From: Chamaecyparis obtusa
Lineage: Eukaryota; Streptophyta; Pinopsida; Cupressales; Cupressaceae
Assembly: GCA_027943335.1 (NCBI GenBank)
Contig: BSBK01002925.1
Span: 372,001 to 436,000 of the forward strand
Direction of reading: 5' to 3'
Length of the DNA: 64,000 bases
Part shown: positions 35,440 to 46,380 of the stretch, piece by piece
How the letters are laid out: each line of letters opens with the position of its first letter
Position numbering within the stretch: position 1 is the first letter of the stretch
Program-made: the position numbers and the translations under genes
Notes under the pieces: generated by a model
What the model saw: only the letters and a program-made list of their open reading frames with translations
The model's database searches: none
What the model was told of the DNA's origin: nothing

Positions 35440-36648
35440 CTATTTGATATTATTGAAAGCTTCTACTGCCTCAACATTCTGCTCAACCTTTGCACCCTTC
35501 TTTAACATCCTTGATATTGGGATACTAATTTCTGCAAAGTTTTTAATTAATCTCCTCAAAAAATTCACTTGTCCTAAAAAGGATTGCACTCCTTTGATGT
35601 TCCTAGGCTGGGATAGTTTTTCAATAGCTTCAACCCTCTTAGGGTCTATTCTCACCCCATCTTTTGAAATAATATGCCCTAGAAGCTTTCCTTCCACAAC
35701 ACCAATGAAAAATTTCTTTGGGTTTAAAGAAACCCCATACTCTAAAGCTCTAATAAAAATCTTTTCCAAATGTTTGCAATGTTGTTCCTCTTTGGTTGAA
35801 AATGTTGTAAGGTCATCCTGATACACCACCATAAATCTATCAGTGAAATCTAAAAAAGCTACATCCATAGCTCTTTGGAAAGTGGCACCAACATTAGTTA
35901 ATCCAAAAGGCATTCTTACATACACATATGTCCCCCAAGAGGTGGTAAATGTAGTCTTGAACTGTTCTGATTTCTTAACCATGACCTAATTATATCTAGA
36001 GAAGCCATCCATCATGGACATCAACACTGATCTAGTCACCCTTTACAACATATTTTCCATATTAGGTAAACCATAATTGTCTTTTAAGGAATTTATGTTC
36101 AAGTTCTTGAAATCAACACAAAGTTTGATATCACCATTCTTTTTCCTAATAGGGACCAAGTTTGAAACCCAAGTGGAATGCCTAATAGGCTTGATTATTC
36201 TAGCATCTATCATTTTCTTAAGCTCTCCTTGCATCTTGGATGCCAAAGTAGGATTAATAGGTCTCAACTTTTGTCTAAAAGGTTTAGTACCTTCTTTTAA
36301 TGGGATTTCATGTTCAAAAAGGTCCTCTTTGTTAGCCTTGAGGTCTTCATTAGACCATGCAAAAACATGTCTAAACCTCTTGAGAAGATCAATCAGTTAT
36401 TTCCTAATTCTTGGGGACAAACACTTACCAATGTAAACCTTCTTAGGAACCATTCTTGTTCCCAAATTGATTTCCTCATGATCATTTGATTTATCAGTAT
36501 TAGTTGAGAAAAATTTGTCTTTGTTGTCAAATTCCCTCTCAAGAGAAACTAATCCCTTAGGGACTCTATTTGATTTCAATTGTAGCACTTCCTTCCCAAA
36601 AACAACTTCTTTAGCATTTATTGTATCAACATAAGCGCTGAAATCCAT
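35440..36648 (-). pseudogene. Element B reverse transcriptase
   Basis: It starts with GTRMVPKKVYIGKCLSPRIR, then INPTLASKMQGELKKM, ARIIKPIRHSTWVSNLVPI and KKNGDIKLCVDFKNLN (catalytic D). A block with two stops follows, then WGTYVYVRMPFGLTNVGATF, VVYQDDLTTFSTKEEQH (YQDD active site) and LLGHIISKDGVRIDPKRVEA. It is open for 180 codons at 35982-35440, the best preserved part of B pol. Confidence 0.9.
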
Positions 36649-36695
36649 CTCTTTGTCACCAAAATGAGATTCACACTAGAAAAATCTTAAATATC

Positions 36696-37300
36696 CTAGT
36701 CATGAGAAAAAACTTGCCAATTCTCAATATTATCAGGGATAGAAGGTTTAGATTGAACCTCTATGTTAGACATATCTGCAAATGTAATATCTTCTGGCCT
36801 CAAAGCCACATTAGCTAACAAGTCAGCCATTCTATTTTGTCTTCTTTCCACCCAAAAAATTTTAAAATCATTGAAGCTTTCAATTTCATCCCACACTGCA
36901 TTTCTATACTATTTTCATTTTTGATTCTTTGATGCATACTTTGATCTAACTTGGGAAAGTATTAACTCAAAATCACCCACCATTTTTAAGAACTTTATGC
37001 CATGGCTTGATGCTAACCTTAGGCCAATTAAAAAAGCCTCATATTCTACAACATTATTTTTACATGAGAATAGTAAAGTGGATGAGAATTTGAAAGTTTT
37101 ACCATTTGGATATATGAGAAATATTACAGCTCCAGACCCCTCTTTTGAGATTTCTCCATCAAAGTACATAGTCCATAGACTATCAAGGTCAATCCATTCC
37201 TCCTGGCCACTTGATACAAGGGAAGATTCAATGCCTTCCTCTATTTCCTTATCTTGGACTCTAAAAGCATTAATGTGAGTATCTAAAAAGTAGTTCATGG
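36696..37300 (-). pseudogene. Element B archaeal-type RNase H, upstream of RT
   Basis: All four acidic motifs are present: LWTMYFDGEISKEGSGA, NNVVEYEAFLIGLRLAS, KMVGDFELILSQVRSKY and QNRMADLLANVALRPED. It is followed by KPSIPDNIENWQVF, the same linker as in element A. It lies between protease and RT, in a frame different from both because of two indels. A stop near 36905 splits it. Confidence 0.87.
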
Positions 37301-37489
37301 TGTCTTATTCTTCCTCAATCATGTGTGGAGTTCTAGGTTCCCTAGAAACCTTAATATTTTTCCTTCAAAGTTAAATGTAGCAAATGAAAAATCACATTGT
37401 AAGCTGCCTCCCATAGAAGCACTCCACTTTCTTGACAATAACATCCCATATTGAGGAGGGATATCAACTACCAAAACACTGATGGTCAA

Positions 37490-37918
37490 TTATTTACCAA
37501 GGTATGCTACCAGTTTATAAGGTAAAGCCTTGATAGTACCCACAACTGGTACTTCTGTTGAATCCATAGCCTGACATCTCCCATGTGGAGTATCCACCTT
37601 CAGCCCTAGTGACTTCATAACTTCCATGGGCATAACAATTTTTGATCCTCCTGATTCAATCATACAATTTTTTAACAGCTTTCCATTTATTAGCAAGGTT
37701 GAAAAGAAAGGATCAACTATCCCTGCCGAGGTACTAGCAACATTTGTGTCCAAATAAATTTGGGGAATTTTATAGACAATCTCTTCATTGTGAATTTCAT
37801 TCTCATCATTCAAAGTTTCCACCTTCTTATCAATCCTTTCTATCTTTTGCATATCTGTGGATACTAAACCATTCACCCAATTAAGAGCCTTTTCTTTATG
37901 TTCCTCTATCCTCATCAT
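37490..37918 (-). pseudogene. Element B aspartic protease
   Basis: LLINGKLLKNCMIESGGSKI, then MPMEVMKSLGLKVD, aligns with NGMKLRNCMIDSGPSNTIM of element A. The catalytic aspartate of the DSG motif is E, so the copy would be inactive. It is open for 142 codons. Confidence 0.82.
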
Positions 37919-38587
37919 CTCCAGAAAAGTGACCTTAATAGTAATCTATGATAGTAACTTTCTCATGCCAATGGGAACATACTTTGAATCAAACACATCC
38001 TATTTCACATTTGCAGTCTCTTTATCATCATTCTTTGTGAATGTATTTGGGGGTTGCTTAGTCTAGATTTTAACCTCCTTCTATAAAGGGGGAATGACCT
38101 CTTATGAGGGTTTAGTCTTTACTTTATAAAAAATGTTAGGGTTAATATTTTTCTTCACTTTGACCTTGCTAATAGTATCGACCTCCCTTTTCTTTCTTTA
38201 GGGTACCTTAGCATCTTTTTCTATTTTTTAAATAAAAATACTAGTAGGCTTCTGATTTGGGTCACCAACTACTCTATTTCTTAAGTTGTAATTTTTTTTA
38301 GCCTAGGTAACCATATTTTCTATTATCAAAGAAATTTCCTCATTAGATGGCCTCCTTAAAACAACCATCTCTTCATTTTTTAAAGCATTGCACTAGACAT
38401 TATCTAATTTATCATCTTCCTCATCTAAAAAAACTTGCTGATGATATGATTCATTTCTAACTTGAGAATTTGAAACATCTTGATTCTCATCTTCCTTAGT
38501 AGAATCAACTTCATCCCAAAGGTGGGAACAAGTCATACCACATCCCTAGTCATCATAGGGCTCTTCCTCATTACACTCTTGTTCTTC
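37919..38587 (-). pseudogene. Element B gag-to-protease linker
   Basis: A decayed, acidic then lysine-rich stretch in the same frame as gag, with stops and short A/T tracts. It corresponds to 6080-6890 of element A, including the N-terminal ILDREEISLIIENMV-like block near 38310-38345. No separate domain is recognised. Confidence 0.55.
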
Positions 38588-39541
38588 TTATGTAGAGACA
38601 CTCTGAGATATGACACAATAGTTAGGATCATGTGGTGATTGACACACAATACACCATGGGACCTCTTCAACCATATTCATTGAATTTATTTGCAATGGAT
38701 TAGGGGTCTTGTCATTTGGTTGATCCTTTCTTTCTGGGAGTATAGGTTTCCCATCTTTCCATTGAGTATTATAAGGATAATTCTGCATCCTTGGCAACTT
38801 GCTAAAATTGTTAAAGGTAGGCTTGTCATTACCTACAACCCTATTGCTTTTGTTTTCACTAGGCTTCAAATCCTTTATAGCTTTCAAAATATTCTTTAAA
38901 CTATCATCATCCTTTGGTTTTGCACTTGTAGGCTTTCCTAGTTCCTTTCTGTTCAACATATGTGACTTGTTATCATCTCTTCTTCCCAATTTCCCTAAGA
39001 TTCTGTGATTACTCTCTATATTTATAGGTAACTTATAAGCTTCTGCAAGATTCCTTGGATTCTTATCTCTTAAAAGGTATCCCATCTTAGAATCAAAGGC
39101 ATTTAAATAAGTGACAAGACAAACCCTATCATCCAACCTAATAACTTGCAAGAGCTTATGCATGGCCTTCTGGAACCTGATATTAAATTCAATAAAATCC
39201 TCATTGAAATTTTTCTTAATGTTATTAAATTCATTTAACATAAAGACCTCATTTGTCTTATCACCATATTGTTCTTTGAAACAATGTTTGAGCTGATCCC
39301 ATGAACCTATGCTACCATGTGGTAAAGCCCTAAACCAATCCCTTGAATCTTTAGTTAAGGATTGTACAAGCAACTTCATTATGACATCATCTGGCACAAT
39401 GTTGTAATCATCTATCACATCAATGAACTTCTTAAAGTGTTCTTCATAGGTGATAACATTATTACCAATGAAATTTGGGAGCTTCTTTCTAATCTCTTCA
39501 TGGATAGGGTTGGGGTATCTAGGGATGCCATTAAAAACCAA
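38588..39541 (-). pseudogene. Element B gag core and zinc knuckle
   Basis: An open frame of 317 codons: FNGIPRYPNPIHEEIRKKLP, FIGNNVITYEEHFKKFIDVI, then DSRDWFRALPHGSIGSWDQL and FKEQYGDKTNEVFMLNEF, the Retrotrans_gag pattern. The C-terminal end has WCIVCQSPHDPNYC, an intact C-X2-C-X3-H-X4-C knuckle. The start is not the true Gag start, because the N-terminal part lies beyond the solo LTR at 41118-42099. Confidence 0.87.
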
Positions 39542-39656
39542 CTGTTTACATCTTTCATGAATGGGTCCTACATTAGATAAACCAGCACCCTGGGATGTTG
39601 ATGCATTAGTGTTTCAAATAGAAAAAATCTTGAGTCCACCTAGTGGAGGAATACTT

Positions 39657-41112
39657 TGTTAATATGATTTAGAACAAAAAAGAGGGGGGGTGAATCAGTT
39701 GTTCTCAGGTCCTGATGTATAAAACAATCTCAAAAACTTTTCCTTAAATCAAATTCAATAACCAAAACAAACTCAATCATCACTGATTCAATAATAGCAA
39801 CATACAACAATGCAATCCACTACCTAGTTGTAACTTAACTTGTAAAACATAGTAATGTTCAAACCAAAACATTCACGCAAGTATTAACACAATGATTTAT
39901 AGTGGAAACCCAATTTGGGAGAAACCACTTTGTAACATGCTACTATTATTTTCACTCTTCTGAAGTGAGCTTAGTAAAAAGCCAACCCAATCAAAGGTTA
40001 CAATACACACTGTTAGGTGTGACCCGGCTAAAGGATTTTAATCACCCTGTTAAAAGTGAGCCTAGTCATAGGATTTACATACACTCCATTAGAATGCAAC
40101 CTTGTTTAAAGGATTTAACATATGACTATTAGGTCAACCTCTGTTAAAAGGATTTTGACTATTACAATGGTTAGAAAGTGGCAGCAATATTTATCTAAAA
40201 AATATACAACTCACTTTGTAAATATCAGATCAGATTCCATACACTAATGCTAGTTTACTAACTCTGAAACTTTTCTTCAAGAAACCACCACAATTCTCCT
40301 TTAGCCTTTTCTTCTTAAATAGTCAATAAAAATTTACTCTTCCGACATTCTTTATTCTCCCATGCATTTTCATATCCAACACCTTATATTTTCCTCAATT
40401 AGGTTAACTCATCTTATGCCACTCAATGTCATTCATAGATCTTAGGGTTAGGTTAGATTCATTGAATCTACCCAATTCATGTTCTTCAGCTCCTTTTCTA
40501 GAATCATCTCAAATCTCTTAAAGATTTACAATAAAACATTTTACAATGCATTTAATGCTTTCAAACAATCAATAAATAAAGTCAACACATTTTACATAAT
40601 CCAAGAATTCAACAATGTCAGCTCCAAAATTAAATTCTCTTCAAACATAAAATTGCTGATGCTCGGTCAATACTGTGATCAGCTACTCGGTCTTCATGTA
40701 GAAAGCTCGGTCATTACTAAAAATGTTTCCTCAGCTTACATTGTCTTCCTCAAAAATTAACTATTGTTCAGTTGACACTAGAATTTTCTCGGCATACATT
40801 GACTCAGTCAACACTAACATTACTCAGCTTAAACATGATTTTTCCATTCTTTTCTTGGTCAAGCCTACTAGTTTAGTCTTCAGTCTTACTAAGATAAACA
40901 ATACATTGTCTCATCACTATGCAAAATAGTCAAGTACACTTTGTAGTATCAAGATAACTCAACCTTTCCTTAGGTGCTATTGTTACCAACCTTTCCTAGC
41001 CCCTTAGCAATACTCAAATAGATATATTACTTTCCTAAGTAGCAACAGTCTTACCAGTTAAGGTTTGACATCAATGACAATAAAACAATTGTTTTAATTG
41101 TAGTTTCCAACA
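39657..41112 (-). mobile_element. Solo LTR of a copia element in the gag of B (1.46 kb)
   Basis: On the minus strand it starts TGTTGGAAACTACAATT, then GTTTTATTGTCATTGATGTC, and ends TCATATTAACA. It is flanked by perfect 5-bp tactt (39652-39656 and 41113-41117). It has the poly-C tract of this copia group near 39684 (gaggggggggtgaatcag on plus). There is no internal region, so it arose by LTR-LTR recombination. Open frames in it are shadows. Confidence 0.92.
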
Positions 41113-41117
41113 TACTT

Positions 41118-42099
41118 GTTACCTGGTTTGCCATATTATTAGCATTCCCTCCTTGTGTCAAAGAAGAGGTAGAAACATTAGTAGGTCCTATAGATTGTTT
41201 GATAAAATCTATCTTCTTTCTCATTTCTAGAGCCATAGCTTCCAATTCTACCTTTTCCAATTCCCTAGCCAGCAATTCTTTTTCTCTCTTAGCCTTTTCA
41301 AGGTTAGCCTCCAACCTTAAAGCCTACTCTATGGGATCTTTAGGGCCTAGGGGCTCATTAATTGAAACTCCTATAGCCTTTTGTTTACCTCTATTCCTAG
41401 GGTTTCTTATCTCAAAGACTTCATGGATAATGGGTTGCTCTCTTGTTTGTTTAGGCATAAGAACATGATTTATTGCTTCCAGGTCGAACAATTGTCTTTT
41501 CAACTGCTCGGCTCTTATCATATCATATCATATTTTTTCTTCCTTTTCCTTTTCTCTTCTTTGCCTAATGGATTATTTCTTAGGAATATTTCTTTCTAAT
41601 TCATATACTTCTTCAAAAATTTCCTTAGAATCTAGAAAAGTCATTTTAGATTTAGCCTGGTGTGTCTAGAGTTCTTCTTGTCGATCTTGGGATTCATGGA
41701 GACCTTGGGGTAATGAAGAACCAAGGGTAAAAGGAGGGACAAAATCTTGTCTATTTCTACTTTTGCTTCTAGACATCCTCTCTACTCCATGATATTTATT
41801 AGGGATTATTTTCTTATGATATTGTAATTTCTCACCCTCTCTCTCTGAAGGAGAATAACAATCCTCATATTGGTTCAAACCTAAGTCAACAACCTCTTCA
41901 TACTTGAGGCATTTCATTCCTGGATAGGATGAGAAAAACTTTCCTATCTTGAATTTCCCTTCTACTTCCATGTGAAGGACATATCATTAGTACTCTTCCC
42001 TCTTCTGATTTGACCATGTCTAGATGTGGTTGGAAGTTCACCTTCCAAAATTTCCTTTGGATGTTGTTTTCTCCAGGACCTTGTATTCTTGAAACTCAT
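41118..42099 (-). pseudogene. Element B gag N-terminal part
   Basis: A start codon at 42097-42099 opens MSFKNTRSWRKQHPKEI, similar in character to MDKRRNTRSFVTKNLEV of A. A one-base shift near 41975 moves to the frame EVEGKFKIGKFFSSYPGMK, then VERMSRSKSRNRQDF. The coiled-coil block KAKREKELLARELEKVELEA ends just before the solo LTR, and the gag core resumes at 39651. Confidence 0.75.
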
Positions 42100-42140
42100 T
42101 GTAACAAAATGATTTTTTAATCAACACTAATAAAAAGATT

Positions 42141-42154
42141 TCTTAGAGTCGCCA
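42141..42154 (-). other. Second PBS-like sequence in the leader of B
   Basis: TGGCGACTCTAAGA on the minus strand, about 200 bp downstream of the true PBS. Its first ten bases match the Tat/Ogre-type site better than the functional one does. It is probably a chance or leader duplication. Confidence 0.35.
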
Positions 42155-42344
42155 CCCAAGTATACTAGGATTATTTATAAGATATTCCTCTTGTGATCAA
42201 AGCAACCAGTAAGAAAGAGTAGGCAAATTTTAGAGAAAAAGAAATAACTCTGTGTGTTCAATGGTAACTATCTGGCTTTCAAGATAAGTAGGCCAAGAGT
42301 CCAACTCAACTTGTACCTACGTTATTGACATAAATTCTATACTT

Positions 42345-42362
42345 TCCCTAGAAGAGTCACCA
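42345..42362 (-). other. Primer-binding site of element B
   Basis: TGGTGACTCTTCTAGGGA on the minus strand, three bases from the LTR end at 42366. It aligns base for base with the site of element A (four mismatches) and indicates the same tRNA primer. Confidence 0.75.
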
Positions 42363-42662
42363 TTTTTTTGGTTATTGAAAAGATTTTACACTGCATGAGA
42401 TACCAATATACCTAGGATTGATTTTAAGGAGAGGTTAGTTCCAAATATGGGAAATCTATAGGTAATTAGACCAACTATAGATCTGACACACTTTATAAGC
42501 TTTTACGCCAACTATTGATTTTATATGGATGTCAGGTCCCACCGCAATTCCACATCACCATTCGGCTCAACCAACCAAAAATTTACACATCAGTGCCACT
42601 AAGCAGATAGGTCCCACTGCACTTATCTGCCAACGAGCCCCAAGCAACAGATGTCAACTGGT

Positions 42663-42704
42663 CGCATGGTCGCATGTCAGAAAACTCTGACATGCGATCA
42701 TGCG
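42663..42704. repeat. Long hairpin, 19-bp arms
   Basis: The left arm 42663-42681 pairs with 42686-42704 around the loop aaac. The inner ten pairs (GCATGTCAGA/TCTGACATGC) are perfect. The outer nine contain one G-T pair. Two more dyads of the same vocabulary follow at 43061-43086 and 43318-43363. Confidence 0.85.
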
Positions 42705-43317
42705 GCAACCAATAAAACACACACCTTCACTTCCTTTCTGACACCAGGACCACCGCTTGTAGAAAACAAGATTAACGACAAGCGCATGATCACATGACAT
42801 GAGAATATTCTTTACGATCACACACCCATCGTAGATCAAAAGCCTCTTGAAAAATTGGGCCCACCATTATGTGACTTCATGACTGAAGCAAAGTAAACCG
42901 CCAGCCAGGTCGCTAGATGTTAAGGGCTTAACCACTAGAAACCAGCGACCAAGAGATAACCACAAGTCGCCAAGTCACGGAATGAGAACATAACTATCAG
43001 GTAGCTGAACAACACTAAGAATTGGGACCCATGCGGACAAGTGGCAAGCAATCACATGATCATATGTCAGAAAATTCTGACATGCGGCCATGCGACAACC
43101 AATCAGTGAAGAGCCTGCAGACCTGGACCCACATCACGCCTATATAGGAAAATCCAATGGTCATCGCAAAAGCACAAAGGCTAAACATCGTGCATCTTTT
43201 CCATGCAAACATATAACAACCACTGATTTTTTCTGAACCTTAACCACACCGGGCAATGAAAAGAACTGGGCCCACCAACCAATCTGCCACCTCACCACTG
43301 CAAACATGTGTCAACTA

Positions 43318-43363
43318 GTCGCATGATCGTATGCCACGGAACTGGCCCTTGTGATCATGCGAC
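43318..43363. repeat. Inverted repeat GTCGCATGATC / GATCATGCGAC
   Basis: Perfect 11-bp arms at 43318-43328 and 43353-43363 with a 24-base spacer. It uses the same GCATG words as the hairpin at 42663. Confidence 0.85.
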
Positions 43364-43946
43364 AAGGCCATATGATAGCCAAGCATTTAGCAACTACACA
43401 ACTAACCACCCACCAGGTCATGAGATGTTAGCCGATAACCATCAGGCATGAAGAGATTACATGACAACACAGTTGCCAGGTCACCGAATAAAAGATGTAA
43501 CTGCCAGAAGACTTGGAGAACCAGCGACACAAAACCTAGCAAGGACTGGGCCCCACCATCCATCGCACTTGTGCAGATAGGAAACGCTGGTCAAATAGGA
43601 AACTATGAGGTTGAAAACACACTAGGTTTCTGATGCCAAAAGATAAGCGCACAAAAGTTGGAAGGCACAAGGTCAAAAATAATGAAGGTTTTCACACAGA
43701 CTGAAAACATCATGGATTTTCAAAAACACTGTGGGTTTTCGACATTTAGGCAGATTTTGAATTTTTTTTCCTGTAGACCTCAGAACTTGAATAGCTTTCT
43801 GGATTTTGCAATTCAGCACGTGCAATTTGGACTAGAGCAAGGTGACACAATGAAGAACATAGGGCCAAGGGCACTTCAAGAAAACTTGCAAGGAAATAGG
43901 CCATTTTCAAAAGATTTTGCATTCACAGGAAAATGGACCAATAGCC

Positions 43947-44552
43947 ACATCATTAGTATTGGTGAAGTTATTGAGATTTTTGGGTATGAAATTTTTTAGG
44001 TCAATTTTGAAGTTCTTAGAGGCTCTAGATCACTATCGACCCCTAGCTGACTGGCACTAGCATGTGTTAGGTGTTGTAGATCTTGGCATGGCATTTCTGA
44101 AAAGTGGTTACAATAGAAAAATGGAGATACGGTTAAAAAGTTATGGCCTCCGAAAGTTGGGTTACCTAAAATCATATTTTGTATTTCTTTTGAGCCGACC
44201 CTATTTTAATAATTGTGAAAAATAAATAATTCTATGTCTAGTCGGCCTAAAGGGCTAAATTTCTAGAACCTTCTCAAGCGATGGAAATTGCCTATATAAG
44301 AAAGGTCTATAGTGTTGTCTAAGGCAGTTTTGGGGGACAGTTCTGGGTAGTAGATCTGGGTATTGATTCGAGGCTTTGTCCTATAGAATATTGTAAGGGA
44401 ATGCCCATGTGGCTTTGCATATTGTAATTCTAAAAGTTTGTAATTCCACATTTGTGGAGATAATAAGAAGTCTATTTTATGTTCTTGCATATTGTTTTCA
44501 TTTCTCTATTTTTGTTATGTGTTTGTGGTATTAAGGGGAGCACCCTTCATCA
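43947..44552 (+). repeat. 5' LTR of chromovirus D
   Basis: Identity with the 3' copy starts at ACATCAT (43947); a canonical TG occurs at 43963. It ends ACCCTTCATCA. A TATA box TATATAAG lies at 44293-44300, about 260 bp before the LTR end, so the transcript start should be near 44325. Short minus-strand frames are shadows. Confidence 0.82.
44293..44300 (+). promoter_or_regulatory. TATA box in the 5' LTR of D
   Basis: TATATAAG in the context CCTATATAAGAAAGG. It is conserved in the 3' LTR at 49804-49811 although neighbouring bases differ. Confidence 0.7.
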
Positions 44553-44554
44553 AG

Positions 44555-44566
44555 TGGTATCAGAGC
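44555..44566 (+). other. Primer-binding site of chromovirus D
   Basis: TGGTATCAGAGC, a perfect initiator-methionine tRNA site, two bases after the LTR end. Confidence 0.92.
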
Positions 44567-44712
44567 AGGAGTTCTTGAGTGTGTAAATAGATTGTTGATT
44601 GTGAGGTAGTTTGCACTAGAACCATGGGTTAGGGTTTTTATGTAAATAGATCACTGACTGTGAGACAGTTTGCACCAGGACCATGGTTAGGGTTTTAGCG
44701 AGAAGCGAAAAA

Positions 44713-45755
44713 ATGTCTCCACGAAAGGAATGTGGTGGAAGAGCTAGTGTTGTAACACCTGAGGTTAGGAAACTGCAGAGACAAGTATGAGCATTACAAG
44801 AGGAGATTCATAGAGGAATGAATCTTAATGTCAAAGATGAAAGTGAGGATGAAGTCGAAGAAGAAGATCAAGAAGGAGAAGTCAAAGTTTTGAATCAAGA
44901 GGAAGAAAGACTTTTCTGGGCTATTTCAAAGATCAGGAAAAGACCTAAGATCAAGGTTCCTACATTTTTAGGGAATCTTAACCCAGAGGAATTGATCGAC
45001 TGGATCAATGAATGTGAAGAATATTTTGAGTATGAAGATATTGAGGATCCTGATCGGGTCAAGTTTGCGAAGGCCAGACTGAAAGGTCATGCGAAGATCT
45101 GGTGGCAAGAGATTCAATTGGAGTGAAATAGAAGAGGGAAAGATAAAATCACAAGATGGGGCCAGATGGTGGATAAATTGAAGTGATAGTTCATTCTTAT
45201 TGATTATGAGCTTGACCTTCTAAAGAAGATGCAAAGTTTGAAGCAAGTAGGAAGATCTATTCAGGAGTATACAAAGGAGTTCTATCAAATCCTCATCAGA
45301 ACAAGCCATGCAGAAGCTAATAAGGAGAAAGTTGCCATTACCTTAATGGGTTGAGGTTGAGCATTCAAGAGGAGTTGAATTTGGTTCAAATGAATAGTAT
45401 TGAAGAGGCATACCAATTTGTCTTAAAAGTAGAGGAAAAATTGAACAAGAAGTTCGAAAGAAGACAACATGGAAGAGGTTGCGGTGGACGATTTGGTGGA
45501 CGATCATATGGAAGCCGAAATGAAGATATGAAAAAGAAGGATGAGGCCAGTAGTAGTCAAAATTAGGGAGGAAACAATTCCAATCATTTCCAAGATCAAG
45601 ACAATAGAGATCAAAGAGGAAGAGGAAGAGGACAAGGTTCAGGAAGAGGAGGCTTCCATGGAACATGTTTTCACTATGGAGAAGAAGGCCATAGGGCATT
45701 TGAATGTCCTCAATGCTAAGGAAGGACAAATAGGAGGAATGAAGGCCAAGCTAGA
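44713..45755 (+). pseudogene. Chromovirus D gag
   Basis: The ATG at 44713 begins MSPRKECGGRASVVTPEVRK and is followed by an acidic run (ESEDEVEEEDQEGEV) and the gag core PKIKVPTFLGNLNPEELIDW, CEEYFEYEDIEDPDRVKFAK, GHAKIWWQEI. A frameshift between 45130 and 45350 leads to YQFVLKVEEKLNKKFERR and an RG-rich segment. The zinc knuckle CFHYGEEGHRAFEC (45666-45707) has Y instead of its second C. Confidence 0.85.
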
Positions 45756-46380
45756 GTGGCACATGTAGATGAAGATGCTAGATCCTCAAATTTTGAAGAT
45801 GCTAAAAGAGAAATATTGATTAACAGAAGACTCCTGCTAAGTGGTGAGAATGAACTTGAACAAAGGAGGAGCCTATTTCACACTAGATGCAAGTGTGAGG
45901 GTAAATGTTGTGATGTGATTATTGATAGTGGAAGCACTAGCAATTTGGTGTCAGAAGAGATGGTGACAAAATTGAAGCTGAAGAGATAGAAACACCTACA
46001 TCCATATCAGATTGCTTGGGTGCAGGACAACCACAAGGTCATGGTCAGTGAACAGTGCCTAGTAAAGTTCAAGATCGGTGGGTACCAAGATGAGGTACTA
46101 TATGATATCATATCTATGAATGCATGTCATATGTTTTTGGGTAGACCATGGTAGTTTGACAGATGTGCTATACATGATGGTTGTGTGAATACCTATTCCT
46201 TGACAAAGTATGGAGTGTGACATAAGCTAAAGCAATTAAAGGAGATTGAAGAAAAGGTATGTGGTAATGCAAGAATAACATTTGTTGATGGAAGAAAATT
46301 TCTAGATGGTATGAGGCATGAGGATGTGTGTTTTACTTTAATTCCAAAAGCTGGTAAGGATGAAGTAGAGGATGTGCCTA
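45756..46380 (+). pseudogene. Chromovirus D protease
   Basis: CDVIIDSGSTSNLVSEEMV holds the DSG active site. It is followed by MNACHMFLGRPW, the conserved ILGRPW-type motif of gypsy proteases. A TAG lies right after LGRPW. Confidence 0.85.

Larger units (their letters stand above)
42480..43946. repeat. Dyad-rich LTR fragment of a relative of B
   Basis: No gene. It is richer in G+C than its surroundings and carries repeated words TGTCAACTGGTCGC (near 42656) and TGTCAACTAGTCGC (near 43310), also found in the upstream part of the B LTR. Its hairpins are listed separately. No full element, PBS or terminal duplication can be assigned. I infer a truncated upstream part of a giant LTR, left by deletion or recombination beside chromovirus D. 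The short plus-strand open frame near 43658-43999 is not supported. Confidence 0.5.

Noticed and set aside
42146..42160. Placing the B LTR boundary at the TGGCGACTC word near 42154
   Set aside because: The LTR match with 16226-16345 starts at 42366, next to the other primer site, and only that boundary gives gatgg on both sides of B.
43658..43999. 113-codon plus-strand frame crossing into the 5' LTR of D
   Set aside because: It spans the junction of two unrelated repeats and has no recognisable motif.
44263..44490. Minus-strand frame of 75 codons in the 5' LTR of D
   Set aside because: It lies over the TATA box and transcript start, and is broken in the 3' LTR.
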